Assembly (NCBI RefSeq): GCF_041227145.1
Contig: NZ_JBGFSP010000003.1
Coordinates: forward strand, 3,658,001-3,722,000
Length of the DNA: 64,000 nucleotides
Direction of reading: 5' to 3'
Source of the DNA: Bacteroides sp. AN502(2024)
GTDB lineage: Bacteria > Bacteroidota > Bacteroidia > Bacteroidales > Bacteroidaceae
Shown here: positions 15,544 through 25,798 of the stretch, piece after piece
Layout of the letters: every line of letters starts with the position of its first letter
Numbering within the stretch: position 1 is the stretch's first letter
Notes under the pieces: model-generated
The model's input: the letters and a program-made list of their open reading frames with translations, nothing else
Databases searched by the model: none
Told to the model about the DNA's origin: nothing
Made by a program: the position numbers and the translations under genes

Positions 15544-18500
15544 TTACTTTTTCCGTTTCTTTTTAAGTATCAGCAGCATGACAATAAATATGACTAAGAC
15601 GATACCTGCGATAAGACCTCCGTTCAGCGAGTTTTTCTCTTCCTGTGCTCCCTGTACGGCATCGCTCGATTGTTTTTTCAATATCATGCCTCCTTTGGCT
15701 GCTTCCCCGTACGGGGTGCCCTGGTTCATCTGTTTGAGTTGTTTGTTGTAGTCGGCTGCGGTTTGAGCGTCTACTCGGGAAGCGATGAACTGCTGCAATG
15801 GGGCATTGTCTCCGGTAAATCCGCTGCCCGAAGGACCAAACTGTCTGACAAGGTCTGTATGCAACCGGGCAATATGGGAGAGTTGTTCCGGAGAAGCTTT
15901 CCAATATCCTTTGCGGGCAGTTTCCATCATAACGGCAGTCACTTCCTGTAAAGCTGCGGGATTCTGTGTTTCAAAGAACTCTTTTACGTTCAGTTCGTAT
16001 TTGTCTTCGACATACACATCATATAGGTCGTCCCAAAGTTCCTTGTCGATGGCAGCAGGTTTCATCACATTCCAGCCATACGTATTCGTTACAGTCTGGG
16101 CAAACTCGTTTGCAGCGGAAGAACTGCCTTTCATTTTCTCTTTGATATAGGTAGGATTCAGAATCGTGGTACGGCTTTCCACACCGACTGCCTCTTTAAG
16201 TTCCTGCATTCTCATGTGGTTGCGGTTCCGGTAGTCGCTCAGATAAGCGTCCGGGTCTTTACCGGTCACATTGCGTACGGCAAGATTCATACCTCCCATG
16301 AATTCGTATACGTGGTCGAGGCTCAATGCTCCCCATGTGTTGCTTTGTCGGGGCTGAACGACCACATCGGTACTGCTTAATGCTGCCTCAAAAGCAAATT
16401 TCTGAAAGACTTCCCACTGCTTTTCGTCACCGTAGAAGGCTCCCATATTGTTGAGGTAAGTAGCTGCGATTTCCGATTCGCTTTCCCAACGGTCACCGGA
16501 TTCCACCATTCCCTGAATTCCTGTGCCATACATGCCGTTAGCACCTCCGAACACCCGGAAAGAAGCCATTTCGCGCGCATCTTTCGGACTGACACCTTTT
16601 TCGGTTAACACTCTTTCTGCTTCTACCACACCGATGGCTACCTGATTTTCAAACTTGTCGTCTTTTGCCGCTGCAGCCATTTCTACCGCACGGTTGATGA
16701 GGAAGAGGCGGGAAGCGGCGATATCACGGAGCTGTCCGGACGTCTGAACTACTACGTCGATACGCGGACGTCCCAGTTCGGCTGAAGGAATCAGTTTTAA
16801 ATCACTGACACGACCGAATGTGTCACGAATAGGTTCTACTCCCAGCATATACAGTACCTGAGCAATGGTGGCCCCACCGGTTTCTATAAATTCGGAAGAC
16901 CAGAGCGTGTAGCTCACTTTACGCGGGATTGAATCATGGTGACGTTGCTTGTAGGTATCAATCGTTTGCTTGGCTAAAGCGATGCCTTTTTCCCAAGCGG
17001 ACTCTGTCGGAGTTGCTTCGGCATTGATAGCATACATGTTACGTCCGGTTGGCAAAGCATTCGGATTGGCAATCGGATCACCTCCGGGAGTAGGAACGGT
17101 GTATCCGCCTTTTAATGCATTCATCAGACTGTTTAACTCTTCTTCGGGACTTGTCAGAAGTGCGTTCCTGTAGTTGCCTATATTCTTGATTGTACGTTCA
17201 ACTTCGGCGATGGCAAGTGCCAGCTCGATTTCTTCTTTGCTGTATTCTTTCGGAGCTTCTCCCATAGCAGCCATCCTCATGGCCATCATGCCTTTGGGAG
17301 CATTGCGGTCAGCTTCTATTTGACGGGTCTTGGATAGTTCCTGCGCGGTGATACCGGCAGTGCGACAAATCAGTTCATCTGTAGCCAGTGCAGGATTGGC
17401 AAGTAATTTTTCTACCAGCTGGCGGGCAGGAGTCAGATACTGTTCGGTAAAGAGGCTGCGGTGCTTGCTGACGGCGTCTGTGGCTTTACCGCGTTGCTTG
17501 TCAAGGGTCAGCAGACTGTACGCGATGGGTTCTGTAGCCATTGCATAGATCGAAGAAGTGATTCGTTCCGATTCATACGGAACTCCCATTGTATAGAGTT
17601 GTCCGGTGATTTTCTCCGTAGCCAGCTCTTCTGCAAAGTTTTCTATACGGGCTATTTCATCTTCCGTATAGGGTTGGTTGGCAATGCTGTCCAAACCTAA
17701 ATCGCGGTGAATTCCCATTCTCACAGTCAGCGTCTTGACAGCCAATGATTCCTGAGCTTTATTCTTTTTGTGAGAGTTATTGTAAATCTTGATTTTTTCC
17801 ATCAACTCCCGATAAATGCCACGCACGCTGCTTTCAAGGAAAGGAGGAGTGAGGTACGACTGTATGGTGGCATAAGAACGGCGCTTGGCTATCATTCCTT
17901 CACCCACATTGCCAATAGAGTAGATGTAGAAGTGCGGAACGGCTCCTACCAGGCGATCCGGCCAGTCGTTGCTGCACAATGCCACTTGCTTTTTGGGAGT
18001 GAATTCAAGACTTCCATGTGTACCGAAATGGATCAGTGCGTCGGCTTTGAAGCCATGTTGCATCCATAGATAGGAGGCAACATAAGCATGGGGAGGAGCC
18101 ATATGGGTGCCATGAATCACTTGGAAGGAGTTGGCACCGCTTCCGGCAGCGTATTGTGGCAGTAAGACTACATTCCCGAATTGCAGACGGGCAATCCCCA
18201 ATCTGCCGTCTTGGGTCGTCATATAAGTGCCGGGGAATTCGCCGAAGGCATCCACCACTTCCTGATATTTTTCAGGGCGGAGTGACTCTTTTACCCAACT
18301 TTCATATTGCTCTTTGGTGATAAGTTCGGGATCTCCTTTTTGCATAAAGTCGTTAGAGGCACCTTCTGCGTAGGAGTTGAACACAGCACCTTGAGCCTGT
18401 ATCATTTTACCCAGTTCTTCTGCATTTGCAGGCAGACCGGATAGGTGGTACCCTTCCTGTTTCATGCGGACCAGAAGATTATATAAGGAAGGAACCACCT

Positions 18501-19629
18501 CCATACCGGCAGCGGTCAGTGCATTTTGTCCGGGACCTTTATAATAGTAGATGGCTACCTTCTTCTCGCTGTTCGGCTTGGTATGCAGATTCAGATATTT
18601 GTTGATTGTGGATACGAAAGTCCTCAAGCGTTCGGGTACTGCATACGAATGGCGCAATCCTTCTTCGTCTTCGTATTGTGCAAAGAGAGCGAAAGGACGG
18701 ATGGCACCGTCGATTTCCGGAGTCACGATACTTTGCGACATAAATCCTCCTGCCATTCCCATCGGATCTTTCTCCCATTCATCTACCAGACTGTTGATTG
18801 TGAGTGGAGCAAAAAGTAGGATGTTCTTAGATTTCAGATAATCCACCATTTTGTCTCCCATGCGCCCGTGTGCCATGTTGATGATTGCGTCGGGCTGCAC
18901 TTCGTCAATGAACGACATAAGTTTCGTTATTGACTGAACCGGATAAACATGGTAGCCTTCTTTCTCAAGCGCTTCAATAAGTCCGGTAGCATCAGCCATT
19001 TGTCCGGTAATCATGATTTTACGTGCTCCTTCTTTATAAAGATGGTTGTCCTTCATGAATTTTTCGTAATCTGTCACGGTGAGGAATTCCAGTTCATCAT
19101 TCGGATTCGTAAGTCCGGCGTGGTAGAGCATGTCGCTGGGGCTTTCTGCCGGGGCTTCTACTTCCGGTATGGAATAGATTTTGCCGTCAATAGCTTTACG
19201 GATGTAATTCAGCATATTCCGGTAGTTGTTTTTTCCTCCGTTGATCAGATAATCTTGTATCAGATTTTGTTGTACACTGTCTAAAGTACAAATGTTGTTG
19301 GCCGGGTTGGTAGCCATGAAAGTATATATAGGGATACCTTTGTCGGCAGCCTGCTGTATCTGTTGACGTTGTTCCTCAATGATTCGCAGCCCCATTCCGT
19401 TGATGAATACCATGTCGTAACCGCTCAGGCGGTCGAGGTTGTCGAGCGATACTTCACTGAGTTTGATGGATGAATTGTCATTGGCTTTCGATATACTTCC
19501 CTGCTGCATGGTCTGGAAGTTGATGAAGACAATCTTTGTAGGACTGAACCAGGTATTCCATACAGATACCCCTATCAGGGATGCGACGACGATGCATACG
19601 CCTAAGATGATTTTACTTTTCTTTTTCAT
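15544..19629 (-). CDS. hmuS: HmuS-like CobN/BchH-type chelatase with two membrane anchors
   Basis: 1361 aa, CobN/magnesium-chelatase-H family throughout; recognisable are INMAHGRMGDKM, THMAPPHAYVASYLWMQHGF, IHFGTHGSLEFTPKKQ and DVVVQPRQSNTWGALSLDH. Unlike cytoplasmic CobN it starts with a basic signal-anchor helix (about 6-26) and ends with a helix (about 1333-1355) followed by KKKRKK. By the positive-inside rule the bulk should face the periplasm. CobN inserts cobalt in cobalamin synthesis; the Bacteroidetes homologue HmuS is known from haem-iron loci and has been proposed to remove iron from haem. No cobST or cobalamin genes are nearby, which favours the HmuS role. First gene of hmuSTUV. 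Confidence 0.85.
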   Translation of the reverse strand: MKKKSKIILGVCIVVASLIGVSVWNTWFSPTKIVFINFQTMQQGSISKANDNSSIKLSEVSLDNLDRLSGYDMVFINGMGLRIIEEQRQQIQQAADKGIPIYTFMATNPANNICTLDSVQQNLIQDYLINGGKNNYRNMLNYIRKAIDGKIYSIPEVEAPAESPSDMLYHAGLTNPNDELEFLTVTDYEKFMKDNHLYKEGARKIMITGQMADATGLIEALEKEGYHVYPVQSITKLMSFIDEVQPDAIINMAHGRMGDKMVDYLKSKNILLFAPLTINSLVDEWEKDPMGMAGGFMSQSIVTPEIDGAIRPFALFAQYEDEEGLRHSYAVPERLRTFVSTINKYLNLHTKPNSEKKVAIYYYKGPGQNALTAAGMEVVPSLYNLLVRMKQEGYHLSGLPANAEELGKMIQAQGAVFNSYAEGASNDFMQKGDPELITKEQYESWVKESLRPEKYQEVVDAFGEFPGTYMTTQDGRLGIARLQFGNVVLLPQYAAGSGANSFQVIHGTHMAPPHAYVASYLWMQHGFKADALIHFGTHGSLEFTPKKQVALCSNDWPDRLVGAVPHFYIYSIGNVGEGMIAKRRSYATIQSYLTPPFLESSVRGIYRELMEKIKIYNNSHKKNKAQESLAVKTLTVRMGIHRDLGLDSIANQPYTEDEIARIENFAEELATEKITGQLYTMGVPYESERITSSIYAMATEPIAYSLLTLDKQRGKATDAVSKHRSLFTEQYLTPARQLVEKLLANPALATDELICRTAGITAQELSKTRQIEADRNAPKGMMAMRMAAMGEAPKEYSKEEIELALAIAEVERTIKNIGNYRNALLTSPEEELNSLMNALKGGYTVPTPGGDPIANPNALPTGRNMYAINAEATPTESAWEKGIALAKQTIDTYKQRHHDSIPRKVSYTLWSSEFIETGGATIAQVLYMLGVEPIRDTFGRVSDLKLIPSAELGRPRIDVVVQTSGQLRDIAASRLFLINRAVEMAAAAKDDKFENQVAIGVVEAERVLTEKGVSPKDAREMASFRVFGGANGMYGTGIQGMVESGDRWESESEIAATYLNNMGAFYGDEKQWEVFQKFAFEAALSSTDVVVQPRQSNTWGALSLDHVYEFMGGMNLAVRNVTGKDPDAYLSDYRNRNHMRMQELKEAVGVESRTTILNPTYIKEKMKGSSSAANEFAQTVTNTYGWNVMKPAAIDKELWDDLYDVYVEDKYELNVKEFFETQNPAALQEVTAVMMETARKGYWKASPEQLSHIARLHTDLVRQFGPSGSGFTGDNAPLQQFIASRVDAQTAADYNKQLKQMNQGTPYGEAAKGGMILKKQSSDAVQGAQEEKNSLNGGLIAGIVLVIFIVMLLILKKKRKK

Positions 19630-19770
19630 TTCTCTTATTTTAGCTTTGTATGTAGTTTAATCATTTTATAGTCTGAACAAATCTGCAAGATTAATTGAAA
19701 CAGTTCCGATAAAGCCGATACCTTGATGAGGCATTTGGAATGATAATCTGTTCGTGTATCTGTTAGGTTG

Positions 19771-20007
19771 CAAAGGTATAGGGAAGTATAAAAAGGGGAA
19801 ATACCTAAAAGGAATGAAAAACTATCGTGCTTTTAACTATGTGTAGGTATTGTTCGGCTGTCTTTATTCGGGTGGCTGTTGGCATTATTATTACCGGGAG
19901 CATAGACAGGTTCTTGTGAAACTAAGCCTAACTGTTAGTAGGTATTTCTAAGAAATAATATAGCAATTTGTGGTGATTGTCCGAGCTGCTTTATGTCCTT
20001 AATTTTG
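19771..20007. promoter_or_regulatory. Divergent promoter region with three TAGGTATT boxes
   Basis: The 412-bp gap between hmuS and the SusC-like gene holds two promoter candidates: TACCTTTG on the minus strand (19778-19771) for hmuS, and TAATTTTG on the + strand (20000-20007), with ATTG 20 bp upstream, for susC. Between them lie one inverted (AATACCTA, 19800-19807) and two direct copies (19844-19851, 19939-19946) of TAGGTATT. They are the best candidates for a shared operator. I cannot tell whether they belong to Fur, a haem sensor or another factor. Confidence 0.5.
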
Positions 20008-20041
20008 CAGTCCGGATAATTGTTTATAACCAAACGCTAAA

Positions 20042-23000
20042 ATGAGAGCATTTATTATTTCTTTTTTTGTTGTTTTCGTTTCTGCCATCAGTTTTCAGGA
20101 TACTCATGCCCAACAGAAAGACAATGTGCTGACCGGTATGGTCACGGATCATCAGGGAGAACCGCTTCCCGGCGCTACGGTCCGGATTGGAAATACCCGA
20201 TTGGGGACGGTGACTGACGCTAACGGACGCTATCGGTTGCGTGGAAGATGGGAAAAAGGAGATATGATTATCTTCTCCTTTATCGGAATGAAAGATGTCC
20301 GTGAAAAGTATACGGGACAGAATGTACAGGATGCGGCTATGCAGCAGGATGCCAAGGCTTTGGACGAGGTGGTCGTGGTGGCGCGTCAGAATATCAATGA
20401 ATTGGATATTCGTGCGAAATCCGGTGTCGTGCAGCATGTCGATATGGGACGTCTGAATAGCAAGCCTATGATCGATATGTCGTTAGCATTGCAAGGAAGC
20501 GTTCCCGGGCTGATTGTTACCAATACAGGTGATTTGGGCTCAAAGCCCGAAATTCGTATTCGCGGAAACTCCTCTTTCCGTAAAGGGGATGCTGCCAATG
20601 AGCCACTGTATGTAATGGATGGAAAGGTCATTTCATCCGATGCCTTTATGACTCTTAATCCGGCGGACATTAAAGAAATTAAGGTGTTGAAAGATGCGGT
20701 GGCATGTGCCTTGTATGGCATCAAAGCCGCCAATGGAGTCATAGAAATCACTTCCTTGCGCGGAAATCCCGATGGACGTATAACGACCGGTTACAGTTTC
20801 AATATGGGTATTACCACTCGTGGGCGTAGAGGAGTCGAGATGATGGATACGGACGAGAAACTGGAACTGGAACGCCGGTTGCAAAACCGTTCCACTCCCG
20901 GTTACCGGTACAGTGAGGATTATTACAGGAAGTATTTCGCCAATGATCCGAATCTGGAGCAAATGATAGCCGAAGGACGGGGAATACTTGATTCTTTACG
21001 TACCATTCATACGGATTGGTTCGACGAACTGATTCATTTAAATACCTATCAACGTCATAATTTGAGTGTCAGAGGCGGAACGGAAAAAGTTGCTTATTAT
21101 GTTTCCGCCAATTATGTCCGGCAAGGGGGGCGTGTGCCGGGGAATGATACGCATCGCTTTACCGCCACTATGAGTCTTGACAGGCAACTGGGTCGGGTGG
21201 GATATTTGTCATTGAGCGCCAACGCGGGATATGCCGGAACAGATACGCCGAATGGAAGTTCATATTCTCCTACCGACTTGATTTATCAACTCAATCCTTA
21301 TGAAACAAAGGCGGGAAAATTAGTCTCTTTCGCAAATGAAGCTTCAGATTACACTTATCATGATTTGCTAAGCCAGTACAACGCTAAGTCGACGGATAAA
21401 CGGGGTGGAGTAAGCGGGAGTGTGAATTTGGAACCTCTGAAAGGATTGAGCATCGATGCTGTGGCAGGTGTTGATCTGCTTTTGCATGAGGGGATGGCAT
21501 TGGTGCCTTCTACTTCTATCAGCGAACGAAACAGCGGAGTGGATAAATCAGAACGCGGAAAACTCTCCAAGGAGAAACAAGTGACCACGAATGTTTCATC
21601 TAATGTACGCGTCACATACAATAAGATATTTGCGGAAAAGCATGATTTTACCATTGGCGGTAATATGGACTATTATATGACGGATGTGGATAATGTTTCT
21701 ATTGCCGGATATGGAGTGGGCGCACAAATGTCTCCATCCGCTATCAATCAGGCTATTTCAGGCAACAGAAAACCGGTGGTCGGCTCTTATAAGGAAAAGG
21801 TTGCCCAACTGGGATTGGGACTGGTGATGGGATATAGTTTTGATGACACCTACGATTTTTTCGCGACCTACAAAGCGGATGCTTCTTCTATTCTTCCTGC
21901 ATCCAAACGCTGGAATGCCGCATGGGCTGTCGGGCTCGGGTGGACAATCAGCGGGTATCCTTTTCTGAAAGATAATCATGTGATTTCTCGCTTGAACCTG
22001 AAGGCTTCTTACGGGCGGATGGCCAATCTGGCGGGAGTGTCGGCTTCATCAGCGATTGGAACGTTTTCTTATTTGACCGATTATTATGGAGATGCACGAC
22101 TCTTGCAGTTGCTTGCGCTTTATAATACCGAACTGAAGGCGGAGCAGACAGCATCTACGGATATCAGTCTGTCGGTTGAACTATTCAAACGTCTGACGTT
22201 GGATGCCAACATTTACCGGCGCGAGACAAGTGATGCTCTGCTTGACGTTCCCGTTCCGTTGTCGAATGGATTCAGCACGATGAAACGTAATATCGGCGTC
22301 CTGCGCAATGAAGGCTACGAATTGAGTGCTTCCCTGAAAGTCCTTGATACTTCTGACCTGCGGCTTTCGCTGCGCGGGGCATTGGCATACAATCGCAATA
22401 AGGTCGTCGATTTGTATTATGCCGACCGCTTATATGCCACTGAGGAGGCTATAATTCCTGATTATGAGGTGGGTAAATCGTATGATATGATTTATGGCTT
22501 GAAGTCGTTGGGCATTAACCCGATTACGGGTCTTCCCGTATTTCAGGGAGCGGACGGACGCGAGATACCGGCCACGGAAAATCCGTCGAAAAAGAACATT
22601 GTCGCTTTAGGTCATGCTACTTCTCCCTACAGTGGTATATTCAATTTAAGTTTTTCTTATCGTGATTTTGATTTGGATATGGATTTCTATTACGTATTTG
22701 GCGGAGTTAAGTCCTATAGCTATTCATATATCCGATCTTCCGATGACGCTAATAAGAATGCCATAAAAGGACAGTTGCGGAATATGTGGTTTGAAAAAGG
22801 AGATGAAGGAAAGGCGTACCATTCTCCTTTTTACAGTTCATCGGCTATCGCTTCACTGGACTATCCGAATACGAAGACGGTGGGAAAGAGTGATTATCTG
22901 AAACTGTCAATGGTGTCATTGCGCTACCGTGTTCCACATGTATTTCTGGAGAAGAAGTGTAATTTCATTAAATATGCCAATGTCGCTTTTCAGGCATCCA

Positions 23001-23104
23001 ATCTGTTTATGATTACTCCTTATAGGGAATCTGATCCGGAAACAGGTTCATTGGCGGGTACCATGCAGCCTGTGTTAACCGTTAATTTGAATTTGACTTT
23101 CTAA
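20042..23104 (+). CDS. SusC/RagA-like TonB-dependent receptor
   Basis: 1020 aa. A signal peptide (about 1-23, cleaved near THAQ) precedes a carboxypeptidase-regulatory-like domain (about 30-105; GMVTDHQGEPLPGATVRIG). Next comes the plug (about 115-240; SLALQGSVPGLIVTNTGD and IKEIKVLKDAVACALYGI) and a long barrel ending in LNLTF. There is no extra N-terminal sigma-regulator (STN) domain. It would import a bulky ligand through the outer membrane with the SusD-like lipoprotein encoded 2 bp later. Downstream M16 peptidase and ChaN-like genes, and the divergent hmuS, point to peptide- or protein-bound haem/metal rather than a glycan (inference). Confidence 0.9.
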   Translation: MRAFIISFFVVFVSAISFQDTHAQQKDNVLTGMVTDHQGEPLPGATVRIGNTRLGTVTDANGRYRLRGRWEKGDMIIFSFIGMKDVREKYTGQNVQDAAMQQDAKALDEVVVVARQNINELDIRAKSGVVQHVDMGRLNSKPMIDMSLALQGSVPGLIVTNTGDLGSKPEIRIRGNSSFRKGDAANEPLYVMDGKVISSDAFMTLNPADIKEIKVLKDAVACALYGIKAANGVIEITSLRGNPDGRITTGYSFNMGITTRGRRGVEMMDTDEKLELERRLQNRSTPGYRYSEDYYRKYFANDPNLEQMIAEGRGILDSLRTIHTDWFDELIHLNTYQRHNLSVRGGTEKVAYYVSANYVRQGGRVPGNDTHRFTATMSLDRQLGRVGYLSLSANAGYAGTDTPNGSSYSPTDLIYQLNPYETKAGKLVSFANEASDYTYHDLLSQYNAKSTDKRGGVSGSVNLEPLKGLSIDAVAGVDLLLHEGMALVPSTSISERNSGVDKSERGKLSKEKQVTTNVSSNVRVTYNKIFAEKHDFTIGGNMDYYMTDVDNVSIAGYGVGAQMSPSAINQAISGNRKPVVGSYKEKVAQLGLGLVMGYSFDDTYDFFATYKADASSILPASKRWNAAWAVGLGWTISGYPFLKDNHVISRLNLKASYGRMANLAGVSASSAIGTFSYLTDYYGDARLLQLLALYNTELKAEQTASTDISLSVELFKRLTLDANIYRRETSDALLDVPVPLSNGFSTMKRNIGVLRNEGYELSASLKVLDTSDLRLSLRGALAYNRNKVVDLYYADRLYATEEAIIPDYEVGKSYDMIYGLKSLGINPITGLPVFQGADGREIPATENPSKKNIVALGHATSPYSGIFNLSFSYRDFDLDMDFYYVFGGVKSYSYSYIRSSDDANKNAIKGQLRNMWFEKGDEGKAYHSPFYSSSAIASLDYPNTKTVGKSDYLKLSMVSLRYRVPHVFLEKKCNFIKYANVAFQASNLFMITPYRESDPETGSLAGTMQPVLTVNLNLTF

Positions 23105-23106
23105 AT

Positions 23107-24558
23107 ATGGGTATGATGATTGTAAAAAGGATTAATAAAAGACGGGTCAAAACTGTGATAGGCACGCTTGCCCTTACATTTTTCTTCACCGCCTGCTCGT
23201 TGGATATTCCGTATGAGAATCAGTTCTCTGATCCGAATGCCATAACAACGCCGAATACCGCCCGTGAGTTGTTGGCTACCGCTTACAAGCAGTTGCCCAA
23301 TCCGGAATTTGACTTATCGGTGTTAGGGGATGATTTTGAAACAACTGCCTGGATTTCCCGGGATGCGAGTCTGAATAATCTTTATAAATGGCAGACGCGT
23401 CCCCTGGAAGATCTCGCCGTTTCCATCTGGACTGACTATTATGCGGCGGTAGCTATAGTGAATGCTGTGTTGGAACGTGTAGATGGCGTATCGGTATCTA
23501 CGGCTGAAGAGACAAAAGAACTGCAAGCGGTGGTGAGCGAGGCGAAATTGTTGAAAGCTTATTGCTACTTCAATCTTCTCCGGCTTTTTGCCCCGGATTA
23601 TGCGGACGGACCGGAAAAGGATGGAATCATATTGAAGGATCGGCTGGAATTGGGATTTCTGCATCGGTCGAGTATTGAGGACTGTGTGACTGTTATTCGT
23701 CAGTTGCTCAAGGAGGCCTTGGCGGTGGAGAATCATCCTTCGGATGTTTATTGGTTCTCACCGTATAGCGGTTACTATATGTGGGCGGAATTGGAACTGT
23801 ATGCTCAAAATTACGAGCGGGCGGCAGAGTATGCCCAAAAGGTTATCGATGCGAAAGGAGGCTATGGTGTACTTGGTGAAACGGTGTATGCCGCCTTGTG
23901 GAGCAATTCGCCCTGTGCGGAACGGGTGTTTTCCTTGTTTACAAACGGCAGCTATTATACCGGTATAAATTATGATAAGCATAAAGGGGATTACATGACA
24001 GTGAATGGTTCGCTTGCCGGCCTGTATGCCGATGGAGACATCCGTTCGGGAGCATCGGTATTTACCAAAGAAATGACCGACGATGTGTGGGGCAGCACGA
24101 CGATGGGGAATTGCTTGGGTAAATATAATGAAATGAACTGGAAAAAGGTAGAACCGAAATATATCAATAAGTATCGTGTGGCAGGTGCCTGTTTTATTCT
24201 GGCGGAAGCCTACTGTCGTGACGGAAAGGGACACGATGGGCAAGCCGTCGGGGTGATGAACCGATATTTGGAACAGCGTAATGCCACGCTGCTGGATACG
24301 GACTTGTCCGGTGAGCCGCTTTTAAAGGCTATCTTTCAGGAAAAAAGGAAAGAGTTCGTAGGAGAGGGGGAACGCTATTTCGATTTGAAGCGATGCCGTA
24401 GGGGAGTACTGTCGGATTGGAATACTTCCGGTACGATGTTGGCGGACAAACGTGTCCGCCCGGATGATTATCGTTGGACTCTCCCCATTCCGAGAGGGGA
24501 ATATCTGTATAATGAGCATGTCTCACAGAATGAAGGTTGGACAAAAATAGAGAACTGA
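23107..24558 (+). CDS. SusD/RagB-family outer-membrane lipoprotein
   Basis: 483 aa with a lipoprotein signal (lipobox FTAC near residue 30). The SusD pattern is clear: ITTPNTARELLATAYKQL at the start, AVVSEAKLLKAYCYFNLLRLFA in the TPR region and KRKEFVGEGERYFDLKRC at the end. Nearby ATG codons at the 5' end leave the start uncertain by a few residues. The 2-bp gap to the SusC gene implies translational coupling. As in RagAB, it should lid the receptor; its binding site cannot be deduced. Confidence 0.9.
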   Translation: MGMMIVKRINKRRVKTVIGTLALTFFFTACSLDIPYENQFSDPNAITTPNTARELLATAYKQLPNPEFDLSVLGDDFETTAWISRDASLNNLYKWQTRPLEDLAVSIWTDYYAAVAIVNAVLERVDGVSVSTAEETKELQAVVSEAKLLKAYCYFNLLRLFAPDYADGPEKDGIILKDRLELGFLHRSSIEDCVTVIRQLLKEALAVENHPSDVYWFSPYSGYYMWAELELYAQNYERAAEYAQKVIDAKGGYGVLGETVYAALWSNSPCAERVFSLFTNGSYYTGINYDKHKGDYMTVNGSLAGLYADGDIRSGASVFTKEMTDDVWGSTTMGNCLGKYNEMNWKKVEPKYINKYRVAGACFILAEAYCRDGKGHDGQAVGVMNRYLEQRNATLLDTDLSGEPLLKAIFQEKRKEFVGEGERYFDLKRCRRGVLSDWNTSGTMLADKRVRPDDYRWTLPIPRGEYLYNEHVSQNEGWTKIEN

Positions 24559-24586
24559 TAAATTTAATTATAAACGAATCGATAAA

Positions 24587-25798
24587 ATGAAAAAAGAAAT
24601 GAAGAAGCTGTTTGTTTATACAATGGGGATGTTCCTGTTGTCTCTTGCCACATCGTGTGGAGATGAGAAAGAAAATACAGGATATACGGGCGTTAATAAG
24701 ATTCACCTATCAGCGGAAAATCCGGTGATTGAAGAGGCGGGAGCGACTCCCCTGACGGTAAATGTCGATCTTACTACAGCTTGTGAGCAGGATGTCACAC
24801 TTAATTTTGAGGTATTGGATGACAAAGCCGGTATTTTAAAACTGATACATAATCCGGTGACTATCCCGGCCGGTCAGAAGAAAGCTACTTTTCAAGTCGT
24901 GTCCAATCAGAAAAATCTGTTGGCTGTAGATGCTTATTTTCAGATTGGTATTTCCGCTGTTCCTGTGGAGAACATGGCTTTGAATGGGACGCTGAGTGTG
25001 CGTGTGAAACCCAATCCGCGGATACCCGGACTGTCGGAGAAGCAATTGGCATTGATTGAAGGCTATAAGGCTAAGTATAACATCGATTTGACCGACTGGC
25101 TTGGAATCATTTCTTGCCGTACGGTAGTGAATAGTCCGGCAGGTGGTAGTACTACTCCTTTCGCTTCTGAGTTTGAGAGGATTCTGGAGGGAAAAACCAT
25201 TGTGACATTGAGTGAACGGTCTACTGCGGAACTTCCGGTTCTGAAGATGGTCGATAACCCGATGGGATTGACGGAATATTGTTTCTGGGTATTAAAACAG
25301 GAAACGATAGAAAATGATGAATATTGGTATGATGAGAATGCCGGACCTGATTATGCCCGGGTAATGAAGTTGTTAGAATGGAATAAGGATAATCCGGGAA
25401 CTTTCGCTATGTCTCTGGATGGCATTCATCTGACAAAAATATCAGGAGGGGTGGCTAAGCTTGACTTTTTAGGAGAAAAGAGTAAAGGTGACGGTGAGGG
25501 AAGTTACCCTGTCGTACCTTTTACGTATGTGTTTAGTCCTTGGGAATATCAGAAGAAATTGATTGCGGAAGGAAATCCGGATGCTATCGAATTGAAAGAA
25601 GTAGATGGAACCGCGGATCCCGATCATTATTTAATGTTATCTTCTGTAGCGAACGACGATTTCGGAGATGAATTGAATTTTGTGGCTCCGAAAGGGGAAA
25701 TTGATTTCACGGCTAAAAAAATGACTTTTCAATTTGTTGTGGATCATTATTTGGCAGGAGGGTATACTCGTGTAACAGTGACCTATGAGAAGAAATAA
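24587..25798 (+). CDS. Surface or periplasmic lipoprotein of unknown function in the SusCD-M16-ChaN operon
   Basis: 403 aa with lipobox ATSC (Cys near residue 23). The first ~110 residues look like a beta-sandwich (Calx-beta or DUF-type: NKIHLSAENPVIEEAGATPLTVNV). A linker (SEKQLALIEGYKAKYNIDLTDWLG) then leads to a mixed domain. It may belong to a Bacteroides-specific DUF such as DUF4929, but I am not certain. No HmuY-type haem motif is recognised. It is third in the operon, where SusCD loci often carry a surface-glycan- or ligand-binding lipoprotein, and its 3' end overlaps the protease gene by 14 bp. Confidence 0.75.
   Translation: MKKEMKKLFVYTMGMFLLSLATSCGDEKENTGYTGVNKIHLSAENPVIEEAGATPLTVNVDLTTACEQDVTLNFEVLDDKAGILKLIHNPVTIPAGQKKATFQVVSNQKNLLAVDAYFQIGISAVPVENMALNGTLSVRVKPNPRIPGLSEKQLALIEGYKAKYNIDLTDWLGIISCRTVVNSPAGGSTTPFASEFERILEGKTIVTLSERSTAELPVLKMVDNPMGLTEYCFWVLKQETIENDEYWYDENAGPDYARVMKLLEWNKDNPGTFAMSLDGIHLTKISGGVAKLDFLGEKSKGDGEGSYPVVPFTYVFSPWEYQKKLIAEGNPDAIELKEVDGTADPDHYLMLSSVANDDFGDELNFVAPKGEIDFTAKKMTFQFVVDHYLAGGYTRVTVTYEKK

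Noticed and set aside
15544..19629. Reading the CobN-like gene as cobalamin-synthesis cobN
   Set aside because: There are no cobS/cobT or other cobalamin genes, and the protein has two membrane anchors and hmuTUV-like partners, so HmuS fits better.
24587..25798. Calling the operon lipoprotein HmuY
   Set aside because: The length (403 aa) and motifs do not match HmuY (about 210-240 aa); no haem-binding His pair could be placed.
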